DNA of 64,000 nucleotides from Paramecium sonneborni (GCA_905182985.1 CAJJDN010000040.1:568938-632937); one strand, 5' to 3'; shown: positions 11,568 to 24,013, counted from the stretch's first letter. Program-made: numbers and translations. The notes: a model not told the origin generated them from the sequence alone.

Positions 11568-13605
11568 TCAATGTTTATATTTTTTTCCATCAAAGGCTCC
11601 TTGAATTTAGGAAAAGGTGGCTTATTTATCCCATTCTAATAAAATATAATTTTAGTTGCTTATATGCAAGCAATTCAAAATCACATAATTATGATAGATT
11701 AATGCATAATTATCTACTATATCTAATTTTTAGCCATTATTCTTTTTTTCTTGTTCTAGCATCTTACTAAATTCTTATTCCTTCACTTCTTTAGGTGGAA
11801 TCCCTCTTTAATGGAGTCGAATAAAATGATTACTATAATAATTTGATAAAGATTCTTACTTTGTAAATAACAACATTCTTTTGCTATCTTGATTATCTGT
11901 GATTGCTCCTCTTATTGGATCTTTTAGAAGAGTAATATTGAGAGGAGAATGCATCATATGTTCTTTAGAATATGAATTCATTTACCACAATTATTATTAG
12001 AAATCATAATTGTAAATGGCAAAAATATGAGAAGCATAAGTTACAAGTATTTTAATACATTTACCATTTATAATTAAGATATTAGTTACATAATTTTGAT
12101 TAGATCTGCAATCAATTTCATCAACCTTATTGTTAATTACATTGACAGAAATGAATTTTTGTTAGTGTGGATAAGTAATAATCAAAGTTTTCTTATTAAC
12201 AAATTTCATTAATTTAGGTTAGCCATGAATTAATTAAGTTATAAATTGTGATTAACCATTAAATTTATGTTTAAAGAGTTTATCATCTTTATCAATACTA
12301 TAAAATGTATTTAAAGTATGATCAAACTCCATATCCTTGAAATGTGGATAAATTTTGAATTTTTTAAATTATTTATCTACTTCATTCATAATAATAGTTT
12401 AATCGCTTTATCCATAACACACGAACTTTTTCGTTAATTTAATAAAATGAGCTGGTTTTTAAAGTTTGAATTCACACCAATATATAGGATCAGATTCGAT
12501 ATCATAAGATAGCAAATCAATAGAATTATATTTATTAATAGCTATGTATTAATGATTACATATGAATTATTCGCTTCTTGGAATAGTGAAGATATGTGTA
12601 AACTAATTTTATTATAAGAGTTAACCATTTTAATCTAATTTATAATAACAGATATCAGTATTCAAACCACCAGATATAAGGATATTGTTTTTAATGATTT
12701 CAAATGCATATATATCATGAGATTATCCTCTTATTTATTAAGTAATTTAAAATTATGATCCATTGTAAGATAAACAAACAACTTTGCTATCAACTCCACT
12801 TACATAAACATTATGAAGATTTGGATACAAAGTAAGAATATCTGACATATGTGTTTAAATTTATTGGATTTCTGTATTAAATTATGTCTCATAAATTATA
12901 ATACTTCCATTGGATGAAGCAATGAAAAGATTATTATTACAAATGCACAGTTTCCATGGAATAATTACATTAGCTTTGGCTATTTTTGAACTACTAATGT
13001 TTAATTGCCATGTTTATTGTTGTAATAATGTTTTATAAGTTAATTGTCTAATGGATCCATTAGAAAATGATGCATAAACATATTCTTTATTGATAGCAAT
13101 TGATAAGCATTAGCAATCTAATTATTATGATTATTGAATTTGATAGAGTTTATTGTTTTAATACTCAAATTTTCTGATGGAACCATCACTACAAGCACAT
13201 ATAAATTATGAATCAGCTGTTGAAATAGATTGATAAATATTTATATTATCTGGCAATTAAAAATTATTTAAAGGTTTATAATCGTGAATATTAAATAATG
13301 AAATTTGACCACTCAAATACGCACATATGAAATCTATGTTGATAATTAAGATATTTACATTGTTCATCTATCCAAAATAGAGATCTAATTTGACTGTTGA
13401 TAGAACAGCATAGTGAAATTTATGTATAAGTTGGATAAGAATAAATTTCAATGACTCCATTTTCTTTGCCAACAAGCAATAATTGTTAATTCTAATTATT
13501 TGAGAGAGCAGTGATAGTTGATGGTAAATACGGAATTTGTTTGTGATATAAAGAAACATGAGCTTTTTCATATTACTTTTTAATCTGTGGTTGTTCTATT
13601 TACAT
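11568..13605 (-). CDS. UTP4/cirhin-like WD-repeat protein (ribosome biogenesis)
   Basis: Predicted 670 aa with one 25-nt intron (13334-13358), close to UTP4 in other eukaryotes. The chain is a string of WD40-like beta blades, recognisable by repeats such as LLVGKENGVIEIYSY, ICACSDGSIRKFEY, YASFSNGSIRQL, YVSGVDSKVVCLSY and LISGGLNTDICYYK. The segment with DIYAFEI...LISGGLNTD resembles the UTP4 blade 'HDVRTVA...LISGGTDTHL'. UTP4 is part of the t-UTP/UTP-A complex on nascent pre-18S rRNA. The strict W-D dipeptides are mostly lost, so another tandem-propeller protein remains possible. Its stop lies 45 bp from the Atg8-like start. Confidence 0.55.
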
Positions 13606-13630
13606 TATTTTAATTAAAATAAAATATATA

Positions 13631-14743
13631 TCATGGTATTAATGAATCATTTAGCAATTCTTAACTTTCAATAATAGTATCTTGGTTATCATCTATGACA
13701 CTTTCTTCAATTAGCATTTAATATGGAGGTAAAGCAGGAGGATGTAAAATATAGCTGACTTCCATATATTACAAAACGGTATCACCTTCTAAAATATGAG
13801 ATAATATAATTGATTACTTGTTCCATATGCACAATGATAAGTAGATGATTTCTTATCAACATATTCTCCACCAACTTTAACATAAAAATTACCAGCTCTG
13901 CTATGTACATCAAATCCTGTAATACCTTAAGCCAATACATTTTAATGTGATTCAAAAATAAAAGAGGAAGGAACTTCTCTTTCAAATCTTTATACTCTCA
14001 ATTTCATTCTATTTTCATTGTCCAAAAATTAATTAAAATAATTATCAGAACTGCCCAAAGTTCCCATTATTGTAGAATAATCAGATGATATAAAATATGC
14101 TATTCTAAGAGTATTAATATGACATCTATCTCTAGTCAAAAATCTAACAGGAGTTGCACTTCCTGTTGGTTTACCTAATTAAATTTAAATAGTTGTAGTT
14201 AAAGAATCATAAACTTCCATCTCAGCTCCTACAATAAATGCTACTACTCTAGGAGTTGGATATTTCAAATAATATTGAACCATAAAATCTTAAAATCTAG
14301 TTCCAAATCCTTGTCTTAATCGAATCAAATCTTCAAATTGATAATTAACATATTGCACTTCTGCTTCAGAATCTACAAATGCTACCCATCTTACTCTTAA
14401 AACTGGAATTATTGCTGGACCATTAATTAAATAGTTTATATAGAACCCTTTTACAGTCACATCAGATACAAAAGTTTGATAATTTATATTTCTATTCTTA
14501 TTCCATTCTATTTCTTCATGCATTATTAAAACTTAAGGTCGTCTATTCTATTATTCATTATTCTAACCTACTGAATTATCTTGGGAATTAAACTCTTGTG
14601 AACATTTATAACGGATAGACAGGTTCTACAAATTTATTTTGTCTATTGATGGTTCTATCAATCCCTGATTACCATTCTGTATAACCATCATACCCTAACT
14701 ATCCTAATACACTAACACATAAAATTGCTACAATTATTAACAT
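13631..14743 (-). CDS. Secreted protein with H-type lectin-like domain
   Basis: Predicted 349 aa with introns 14677-14710 (34 nt) and 13789-13817 (29 nt). The N-terminus is a short signal-peptide-like stretch (MLIIVAILCVS) interrupted by the first intron. Around residues 70-130, TFVSDVTVKGFYINYL followed by IIPVLRVRWVAFV follows the H-type lectin pattern 'NVT..GF......V.V.W.A', known from discoidin C-terminal and snail agglutinin domains that bind sugars. The remainder, including RDRCHINTLRIAYF, is beta-rich without a name I recognise. Likely extracellular or granule-located. The first intron is at the long end of the size range, so the exact start is less sure than the rest. Confidence 0.5.
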
Positions 14744-14764
14744 TTATATATTAAAAAAACGATA

Positions 14765-15382
14765 TCAATTTGATAATAATTCTGCTATTAACTCAACTAA
14801 TGCCTTTGTATTTTACATAAATGCATCAAATGTTTCACGTTTTCCTTATTACAATTAATAAAATTCTTCAACCCACTCTTCACTTTAAATACATTTAATT
14901 AATTGCTTTAATTCTTTCAAATTCATTAATTTATCCTTAACTTCTTCAATATCTACTTCTTCTTCTCCTTATTCTTAATCATAGTTTACTTTTCTTTTCC
15001 CATATATAAGTTGAGTCATTACTTTGTATAGATCATATCTATTTTAAATCATAGCTTAAACTACATCTTCTCGTTTATATCCTTATTCAATCAATTCCAA
15101 CACCTTTTTTTTATAATCTTCAGCATTTCCCAATATTAATTCTTTTATCTCTATCTTTTTCTTCTTTTATACTTCTTTTATTGTTTAGATTATTACATCT
15201 CCCTCATTTACATCTTAATTTATTAACTATAATTTTGGTTGAAGAATTTTGTTCTTATGAATATAAGTATATTCATCATTTGTAGTGCTTATAAGATTAT
15301 TTAAATCTTCCACTGTGATTTATTATGGAACTGTAACTTTCATGTTTTCCCTCGTACAAGTTTTCACAATAATCTAAATCAT
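14765..15382 (-). CDS. Ubiquitin-like plus UBA domain protein (RAD23/DSK2-type)
   Basis: Single exon, 205 aa. Residues 1-75 have a ubiquitin-like fold pattern: MIQIIVKT at the start matches ubiquitin MQIFVKT, then an ITVEDLNNLI helix and a KILQPKLQLINQD..DVII strand. Residues about 100-140 (YKKKVLELIEQGYKREDVVQ, then AMIQNRYDL) form a UBA domain. A further helical region near residues 165-195 may be a STI1/XPC-binding-like segment. Such shuttle proteins bring ubiquitylated substrates to the proteasome. I chose the ATG at 15380-15382 over the internal one at 15341-15343 because it completes the first beta strand. Confidence 0.7.
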
Positions 15383-15539
15383 AAATAATTATATTTACTT
15401 CAAGAGAATACAAATTAATTCCTATTGTACTTAATAAATCAAGAAAATGAATGAATAATTAGAAAATGATAAATTTTTTATAGATTTGATATTAAGACTG
15501 AAAATTAAATTAAGTTGCTAAACATAATAAATTTTATTC

Positions 15540-18500
15540 ATGAAATATTAAGGCTTTGAAGATATAGAGGGTCAAAGGGGTTCACTTGTAAGTGTAGAGG
15601 AACTTACTGATCTATTCATCCTCAATAAAATCAATGATGGTCAAAGTATGAACTAAGTTAAAAAATTCGGAGATGATTATGGTTTAGCTCGTAAATTAAA
15701 CTCGGATATAAAGGTATATAATTAATCTTAAAACCTTTAGTAAGGTCTTGGAACAGAAGCAGATGTCTAAAAGAATAGGCAAACCTTTGGAGACAATTTG
15801 CCAGTTGAGAAAGAACCGACAACTCTTTGTGAATTGATTATGGAATGTTTAGAAGACACTATGCTTAGAATCTTGTTATTAGCAGCATTAGTATCAACTG
15901 TGATTGGTATAATTAATGAGGGATTGGCAACAGGATGGACTGAAGGGTAAGTTAATTATATTATATATACATAGAGCAACGATTTTTTTTGCCATATTTT
16001 TAATCATATCGATAACGGCAGGAAATAATTATTTAAAAGAAAAATAATTCAGGTAATTGAGAAGAAGACTAGATGATGGAAAATGTCAAGTTATTAGAGG
16101 AAATAAGGTAACGGAAATTGCAACCAAAGATTTAGTTGTAGGAGACATTCTTTTGTTTAATTTAGGAGATCTCTTTGTTGTAGATGGTATAATCTAAATT
16201 AATTTTATAGGTTTGATGATATAAGGAAGTGCTGTTAAAATGGATGAATCTGCAATGACAGGAGAAAGTGATGAGATAAAAAAGTTGCCTTATTAAGAGA
16301 TGGTTTAGCAAAAGAATTAGTAATTAAATCCAGATGCTGCAAGAGGTCATACAAGTCCATTTTTAATATCTGGAACAAAATGTTTAGATGGAACAGGCTA
16401 GATGTTAGTTCTAGCAGTTGGACAAAATACAATATCAGGACAATTAAAGAAGCTATTAATATAAGACAATCCACCAACTCCATTATAATAGAAATTAGAA
16501 GGTGTGGCTTCAGATATAGGTAAATTAGGTGTGATAGTATCAATATTTACATTTATTGCATTGATGGGTCATCTTGGATATGATATTTATTAAGGGAAGA
16601 TATAATTTTAAAGTCTGAAAACTTTATAAGTTTTGGTAGAATCATTTATGATATCTGTAACAATCATAGTAGTGGCAGTTCCTGAAGGATTACCTTTAGC
16701 AGTTACAATAGCATTAGCATATTCAGTTGGAAAGATGAAGGACGAATAGAATTTGGTTAAGAATTTATCATCTTGTGAAATAATGGGAGGAGCTAATAAT
16801 ATATGTAGTGATAAGACTGGAACATTAACATAGAACATTATGCAAGTGACTGCATTATATGTTGAAAGTAATACAATAAAGGATTAAGTACACACATTAA
16901 AGTCTAAGTTAAATAAGAAAACTATAGAATTAATGTGTGAGAGTATATGTTACAATTCAAATGCATTTCCATAAAAAGATAAAGAAACTAATAAATGGAT
17001 TTAAATTGGAAATAAGACTGAATGTGCTTTATTAGAATGTGCAGATAATTTTAATTATAATTTTTCTTAATATAGACCAAGTGATAAAATTTTAAGACAA
17101 ATTCCATTTAATAGTAAAAGAAAGAAGATGAGTACTGCAGTATATAATCCAAATACTAGATTTATAAGAGTTTATACAAAGGGTGCTTCTGAGATTGTCT
17201 TAAATTAATGTATAAAGGTTGTGGGTCCTGGAGGTATTGAATAAGCATTAGATTAGAATGCAAGAAATTAAATATATAACAATGTAATATAAACATTTGC
17301 TTCAGAATCTTTAAGAACAATTGCAATTGCTTATAGAGATTTGGATCCTCATTCTTAGAATTCTAGTGCATTAGGATAAATTCCTTAACTTACTTAATAC
17401 AGTTAATCAATTTAAGAAGATGATTTAGATAAGGATTTAGTTCTAATAGCTATAGCTGGTATTAAAGATCCTATAAGACCAGATGTACCTAATTCAATAA
17501 AGTAATGTCATGCTTCAGGAGTAATGGTAAGAATGGTTACTGGAGATAATATATTAACAGCTACAGCAATAGCTAAAGAATGTGGGATTCTTTAAAGCGG
17601 GAAATAACCAGGATAATATGAGGTTGTAGAAGGCAAGACATTTAGAGAATTTGTAGGTGGACTTAAAACAATTAAAGATAAAGATGGAAATGAAATTAAA
17701 GAAGTAGGAAATAAAGAAAATTTTAAAGTTATAGCTAGAGATATGAAAGTAATGGCTAGAGCTTCTCCTGAAGATAAATATATCTTAGTTACTGGTTTAA
17801 TTGCTGAAGGCAATGTTATTGCAGTTACTGGGGATGGTACTAATGATGCTCCAGCATTAAAAAAAGCAGATGTTGGATTTGCTATGGGAATTACTGGATC
17901 TGATGTTGCTAAGGATGCTGCAGATATTATATTACTTGATGATAATTTTAGTTCCATTATTACAGGTATTGTAATTTGCTATTTTAGCTATGAAATGGGG
18001 TAGAAATATTTATGATTGTATTAGAAAATTCATTCAATTTTAACTTACTGTTAATTTAGTAGCTTTATTCATGTCTTTTTTAGGAGCTGTCGTTCTTAAA
18101 GAATCACCATTAAATACTATTGAAATGTTATGGGTCAATCTTATTATGGATACTTTTGCCTCCTTAGCTTTAGCAACTGAACCACCTAATATTACTGTTC
18201 TTGAAAGATAACCTTACAAAAGAGAAGATAAAATTGTATCTCCTACTATGAATAGAACTATTGTTGGAGGATCTATCTACTAAATTGTTGTTCTTTGCAT
18301 TATCTTATTTGTCCTACCTAAATATATGGACTTATCTATGCCATAAGAATTAATTGGACTTAAAGTATTCTATTTTATTATTTATTTAGTTTCATAAAAA
18401 TGTAGTTTAAATGAGTATATTCTTCTAATCCTTTGTTGTTATGCAAGTATTCAATTCTATTACTTGCAGATAATTGGATTACAAAACTATTAATCCTTTT

Positions 18501-18618
18501 ACAAATGCATGTAATAATCCATTGTTTTGGGGTGTATAAACATTCACTCTTGTTATTTAATGTGTCCTTATCTAATTTGGAGGTAAGTTTGTTAAAGTTT
18601 CTCATTTAACTCTTCAAT
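15540..18618 (+). CDS. Plasma-membrane-type Ca2+-ATPase (PMCA), left part, cut by N at 18619
   Basis: P2B-type ATPase. Motifs in order: [20 protein letters not shown] membrane segment, MTGES (actuator loop), [11 protein letters not shown] (M4), CSDKTGTLT with the phosphorylated Asp, KGASE (nucleotide binding), [15 protein letters not shown] hinge. Introns: 15947-15974, 16187-16210, 17966-17987, 18365-18389. A fifth, 15714-15740, is 27 nt, in frame and free of TGA, so it could be coding. The ORF runs into the N. Joined in silico to the copy after the gap, the gene would be about 1067 aa, ending in a basic, R/K/S-rich tail where a calmodulin-binding site would lie. The enzyme exports Ca2+ from the cytosol at the cost of ATP. 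Confidence 0.9.
17191..18618 (+). repeat. Left copy of a 1428-bp near-identical duplication around N 18619
   Basis: 17191-18618 recurs as 18620-20047 at a constant offset of 1429. I saw only three base differences, all near the start: two at about 17216-17235 (GTTGTGGG...GGTATT against GTCGTGGG...GGAATT) and GGGATT against GGAATT near 17584. Right of 20047 the second copy continues into the true 3' end of the gene. This is what an unmerged contig overlap looks like. Confidence 0.85.
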
Positions 18619-18619
18619 N
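18619..18619. other. Single N: assembly join 1
   Basis: One undetermined base. The sequence to its right restarts at the equivalent of position 17191. Mid-codon in the ATPase gene; the reading frame does not continue across it. Confidence 0.9.
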
Positions 18620-20298
18620 GAGATTGTCTTAAATTAATGTATAAAGGTCGTGGGTCCTGGAGGAATTGAATAAGCATTAGATTAGAATGCAAGAAATTAA
18701 ATATATAACAATGTAATATAAACATTTGCTTCAGAATCTTTAAGAACAATTGCAATTGCTTATAGAGATTTGGATCCTCATTCTTAGAATTCTAGTGCAT
18801 TAGGATAAATTCCTTAACTTACTTAATACAGTTAATCAATTTAAGAAGATGATTTAGATAAGGATTTAGTTCTAATAGCTATAGCTGGTATTAAAGATCC
18901 TATAAGACCAGATGTACCTAATTCAATAAAGTAATGTCATGCTTCAGGAGTAATGGTAAGAATGGTTACTGGAGATAATATATTAACAGCTACAGCAATA
19001 GCTAAAGAATGTGGAATTCTTTAAAGCGGGAAATAACCAGGATAATATGAGGTTGTAGAAGGCAAGACATTTAGAGAATTTGTAGGTGGACTTAAAACAA
19101 TTAAAGATAAAGATGGAAATGAAATTAAAGAAGTAGGAAATAAAGAAAATTTTAAAGTTATAGCTAGAGATATGAAAGTAATGGCTAGAGCTTCTCCTGA
19201 AGATAAATATATCTTAGTTACTGGTTTAATTGCTGAAGGCAATGTTATTGCAGTTACTGGGGATGGTACTAATGATGCTCCAGCATTAAAAAAAGCAGAT
19301 GTTGGATTTGCTATGGGAATTACTGGATCTGATGTTGCTAAGGATGCTGCAGATATTATATTACTTGATGATAATTTTAGTTCCATTATTACAGGTATTG
19401 TAATTTGCTATTTTAGCTATGAAATGGGGTAGAAATATTTATGATTGTATTAGAAAATTCATTCAATTTTAACTTACTGTTAATTTAGTAGCTTTATTCA
19501 TGTCTTTTTTAGGAGCTGTCGTTCTTAAAGAATCACCATTAAATACTATTGAAATGTTATGGGTCAATCTTATTATGGATACTTTTGCCTCCTTAGCTTT
19601 AGCAACTGAACCACCTAATATTACTGTTCTTGAAAGATAACCTTACAAAAGAGAAGATAAAATTGTATCTCCTACTATGAATAGAACTATTGTTGGAGGA
19701 TCTATCTACTAAATTGTTGTTCTTTGCATTATCTTATTTGTCCTACCTAAATATATGGACTTATCTATGCCATAAGAATTAATTGGACTTAAAGTATTCT
19801 ATTTTATTATTTATTTAGTTTCATAAAAATGTAGTTTAAATGAGTATATTCTTCTAATCCTTTGTTGTTATGCAAGTATTCAATTCTATTACTTGCAGAT
19901 AATTGGATTACAAAACTATTAATCCTTTTACAAATGCATGTAATAATCCATTGTTTTGGGGTGTATAAACATTCACTCTTGTTATTTAATGTGTCCTTAT
20001 CTAATTTGGAGGTAAGTTTGTTAAAGTTTCTCATTTAACTCTTCAATAACATTTATTATGTTTAGGATTTGGAGTTGGTAGCATTATCTTCTCAGTTCTT
20101 GTAAAATTCCTAATTCCTCAAAAATGGTGTCAAAGTGTTGAACTTTTCAGAGAAGAAATTATTACTCAAGAAAAAATGGATGATACATTAGCTAGTAGAT
20201 TAAGAAGAAAATCAACTACAAGATAAAGAAATAAAAAAACAGAAAATTCAGATTATGTTACTGTTAAAAGCATGTAATTAAGTCATTAAAGAATATGA
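18620..20298 (+). CDS. PMCA Ca2+-ATPase, second copy (3' part, true C-terminus)
   Basis: Starts mid-gene at the N and repeats 1428 bp of the first copy. It then continues through the last membrane segments to the TGA at 20296-20298. Introns 19395-19416 and 19794-19818 match those of the first copy. The C-terminal tail (after [17 protein letters not shown]) is rich in R/K/S/T and ends in SMQLSHQRI. Best read as the missing right end of the gene begun at 15540, not as a second gene. Confidence 0.85.
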
Positions 20299-20386
20299 AA
20301 ATATTAAATTTAAGTTTAATTAAGGAATCTTTCTTTTATTATTGTCATCTTTAACATTATAATTAACAATTAATAATAAAATTTAT

Positions 20387-20605
20387 TCATTTAGAAGGTA
20401 ATTTATCTATATGATGAAACATATGGCTTTCGTTATTAAAATATTCTCTAAATATTTGATTTTCACTCAATTATTCTTACATTCCAGGATGTAAACCAGT
20501 TATATAAACTTAAGTACTATTTTCTATATTTTAATATATCTATTATACTTCTCATATTATCAATTATTATAGCTAAACTATCCACTGCTTGAAAATCAAA
20601 TACAC
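20387..20605 (-). CDS. 3' end of a SulP transporter copy, cut by N at 20606
   Basis: The last about 64 codons of a SulP/STAS protein on the minus strand, with intron 20524-20548. The order (ATPase stop, short spacer, convergent SulP tail) is the same as at 21669-21990, but the bases differ at several percent of sites. It ends abruptly at the N. It therefore belongs to a homologous locus or allele, not to the SulP gene that follows. Confidence 0.75.
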
Positions 20606-20606
20606 N
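20606..20606. other. Single N: assembly join 2, between diverged copies
   Basis: To the right the sequence re-enters the ATPase gene at the equivalent of about 19236. Unlike the other joins, the two sides differ by many scattered, mostly synonymous substitutions. Confidence 0.85.
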
Positions 20607-21669
20607 AGGGTAATGTTATTGCAGTTACTGGCGATGGTACTAATGATGCTCCAGCTTTAAAAAAAGCAGATGTTGGATTTGCTATGGGAATTACTGGATC
20701 TGATGTTGCTAAGGATGCTGCAGATATTATATTACTTGATGATAATTTTAGTTCCATTATTACAGGTATTGTAATTTGCTATTTTAGCTATGAAATGGGG
20801 TAGAAATATTTATGATTGTATTAGAAAATTCATTCAATTTTAACTTACTGTTAATTTAGTAGCTTTATTCATGTCTTTTTTAGGAGCTGTCGTTCTTAAA
20901 GAATCACCATTAAATACTATTGAAATGCTATGGGTCAATCTTATTATGGATACTTTTGCTTCCTTAGCTTTAGCAACTGAACCACCTAATATTACTGTTC
21001 TTGAAAGATAACCTTATAAAAGAGAAGATAAAATTGTATCTCCAACTATGAATAGAACTATTGTTGGAGGATCTATCTACTAAATTGTTGTACTCTGTAT
21101 TATCTTATTTGTCTTACCTAAATATATGGACTTATCTATGCCTTAAGAATTAATTGGACTTAAAGTATTCTATTTTATTATTTATTTAGTTTCATAAAAA
21201 TGTAGTCTAAATGAGTATATTCTTCTAATCCTTTGTTGTTATGCAAGTATTTAATTCTATTACTTGCAGATAATTGGATTATAAAACTATCAATCCTTTC
21301 ACAAATGCATGTAATAATCCCTTGTTTTGGGGTGTACAAACATTCACACTTGTTATTTAATGTGTACTTATTTAATTTGGAGGTAAATTTGTTAAAGTTT
21401 CTCATTTAACTCTTCAACAACATTTATTATGCATAGGATTTGGAATTGGTAGCATAATCTTCTCAGTTCTAGTAAAATTCCTTATTCCTCAAAAATGGTG
21501 TCAAAGTGTTGAACTTTTCAGAGAAGAAGTTATTACTCAAGAAAAAATGGATGATACATTGGCTAGTAGATTAAGAAGAAAATCAACTACAAGATAAAGA
21601 AATAGAAAAACTGAAAATTCAGACTATGTTACTGTCAAAAGCATGTAATTAAGTCATTAAAGAATGTGA
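20607..21669 (+). CDS. PMCA Ca2+-ATPase, third diverged 3' fragment
   Basis: Begins at the TGDGTND hinge and runs to TGA 21667-21669. Introns 20766-20787 and 21165-21189 sit at the same places as in the other copies. Compared with 19236-20298 it differs at perhaps 3-5% of bases by eye, for example CTTACAAAAG/CTTATAAAAG and TTCTTTGCATT/TACTCTGTATT, with the protein nearly unchanged. This pattern of selection on protein means a second functional allele or paralogue. The 5' two-thirds of this copy is absent. Confidence 0.85.
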
Positions 21670-21756
21670 AAATATTAAATATAATTTAATCAATCAATCT
21701 TTCTTTTATTATTGCTATCTTTAACATTTTAATAAACAATTAATAATTGAATTCAT

Positions 21757-23583
21757 TCATTTAGAAGGTGATTTATCTATATGATGGAACATATGGCTTT
21801 CACAACTAAAATACTCCCTAAATATTTAGTTCTCACTCAATTATTCTAACATTCCAGGATGTAAACCAGTAATATATACTTAAGTACTATTTTCTATATT
21901 ATAATAATTCTATTATACTTCTCATATTATCTATTATTATAGCTAAACTATCCACTGCTTAAAAATCAAATACACAAACATAACGGAAACTTATTATAAA
22001 TATATCAGTCTTTGCTAATTCTTTTATCTAATCTATATGTCCTTTGATGTTAATATAATTTAAAGCTCCATTAAATCTATAAACTGTATATGTTCCATCA
22101 ATATTTGCAGGTATATCATTGCATTCCTCTTCAAATTCATGAAGATTAGAATCTCTTAAATTTATCTAATAGACTCCTTCCTTTTGATTTGTCATCACTT
22201 CTGCAGATGGCTAACTCATCTTTTATGCAAACATAATCAAAGCATGCATACTTCCAATTAGAGTACTTTAAATTGCTCCATAATTCACACAAAGCCATGC
22301 TATACAAAATATATAGAATAAAATTAATTTTCTTTATGTTTTGTATAAATTAACATAGTAATGCCAAGGTGGAATGTTAATAATCATATACAACAATTAT
22401 CCACTTATGATATAAAAAGGTATTTTCATAAAGAATTTACTAAATACTCCATAAAAGAAAAGTATTGATAAAGCATTTAGAATTGATGACCATTAATTTG
22501 TCTTACGCAATTTAATATCTAAAATGTACATTCTTGAAGATGCACAACAAGGCAAACCACCAAAAATACCACTTAAAATATTTGCTGTTGAAACACATTA
22601 TATTTCCTGATCATAATTACATTTAACTCCACTTAAAGATTATCCAGCCCTTGCACAAAATTGATTTTAAATCAAAATAAAAAGTGTTATCGGTATAGCT
22701 TCTATTAAAAGATGACTAACAACTTAAAAATCAGGATGAAATTTTGGTCCATCAAATTCTATAAAATTAAAATATATTGTGACTTCTCCATATGCTGATT
22801 ATAAGCATTTTTCTGTTGGATAAATTATTCCTAAAGTTAATCCTGTCAAAGTTGTTATTAATATCCATGGAAATTATCTAAATAATATCCTACCTAACTA
22901 TAAGAAAAGAAAAACAGTCCATGCACCAATAAAATAATTTAGATCTCCTCTTTCAGAAAAAGATTTAAACATATCATAATAAGTTGAATAAAGTTCTACA
23001 CCTCTATTAGAATGATTATCTGTTAAGCCAAACATATAATCACTATATGAGAAGAAGAATAAACTTGAAATGCCTAATAAGAATCCTTCTATAACATAAA
23101 CAGGAATAAAATCTGATAAATGATGCCATTTCAATAGACCAGCAATATAAATATAGATTCCTACGATAATTGTAATCCAAGGCATAACTTCCACACCATA
23201 AGTCTTAACTAATTAATAGTTTAGTCCAATAACAACCCAAGATGGCATATAAATGGAGTGATTACCTAGGAAATGTTAAAAAACATACTTCCACTAAAGA
23301 ATCCATTAGTTAATGCAGCAATAAATGCAGTTGTGACACCAACTGAAGCGTTGCAACCTGAACTACTACCAATTGTTAAATGAAATGGCATATTTAAAAT
23401 TGCTTAAGCCATTCCACTTTTCCAAGAATCTCTAATATACGTTAATCCACTTTTAACACTGTGAACCGATAAATGGTCAAAGCTTGATTATTTTTGTATT
23501 TTGCTTGGTTTATCTTTAGGGGCTGATTATTGTTTGTCATTTTATTTAAGTGTTGGAATTTCAATTAAAGGTTATTCAGACAT
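21757..23583 (-). CDS. SulP-family anion transporter with STAS domain
   Basis: Predicted 592 aa with introns 23266-23288 and 21894-21918. Multi-pass membrane core: GCNASVGVTTAFIAALTNGF, then SWVVIGLNYQLVKTYGVEVM, then a loop holding FCARAGQSLSGVKCN and GGLPCCASSRMYI (the SulP 'GG.P' region). A cytosolic STAS domain at the C-terminus includes FDFQAVDSLAIIIDNM and VYITGLHPGML. The family moves sulfate, bicarbonate or chloride. An ATG at 23602-23604 would add MSFLILL but overlaps the start of the divergent cystatin-like gene, so I use 23583. Confidence 0.8.
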
Positions 23584-23602
23584 TAATAATATTAAAAAAG
23601 AC

Positions 23603-23987
23603 ATGTAAAAGTTGGTTATTTTTACCTTATTATTACTAACAATATCAGGAAGATTAGATTCATAAGATCCAGCAGTAGGAAAGAAGAATACAAGTTCAAA
23701 TAAATAAGAGAGTGATGTTATGAAATATAGAAGAGCAGCAGCTATGGCAAAAGAAGAATTTTAAGGTATAGAATTAAGAATAATATTTATTAGAACTATG
23801 TGGACTTAATGGTTTTGTATGGAAATAAACAACTTAAGTAGACACATAAGTCGTTTCTGGATTCAATTATAGTATTTATGGTAAGGTTTAGAAAGGAGAT
23901 TAAACTAGAACTGTTAAGGTTTCATTTTATATTCCAGCAGGATAAGATTCAAGAATTAAAGCTACAGGTTGCAATATTGTTGGTTGA
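23603..23987 (+). CDS. Secreted cystatin-like protein
   Basis: Predicted 118 aa with one 28-nt intron (23766-23793). The signal peptide is clear: MQKLVIFTLLLLTISG. The core (LCGLNGFVWKQTTQVDTQVV, then SGFNYSIYGKV) contains QVVSG, which fits the cystatin QxVxG loop that wedges into the active site of papain-like proteases, followed by the family's N-Y strand. Cystatins usually have about 100-120 residues. Its start is 20 bp from the divergent SulP start. Function as a protease inhibitor is inferred from the motif and length only. Confidence 0.6.
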
Positions 23988-24013
23988 ATACAATATATAT
24001 ATATATATTAATA

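Noticed and set aside
17592..17957. Long minus-strand open frame repeated at 19021-19386
   Set aside because: It is the mirror of the conserved Ca2+-ATPase coding sequence on the plus strand. The plus frame carries the TGDGTND motif and the pump's conserved residues, so the minus frame is a shadow.
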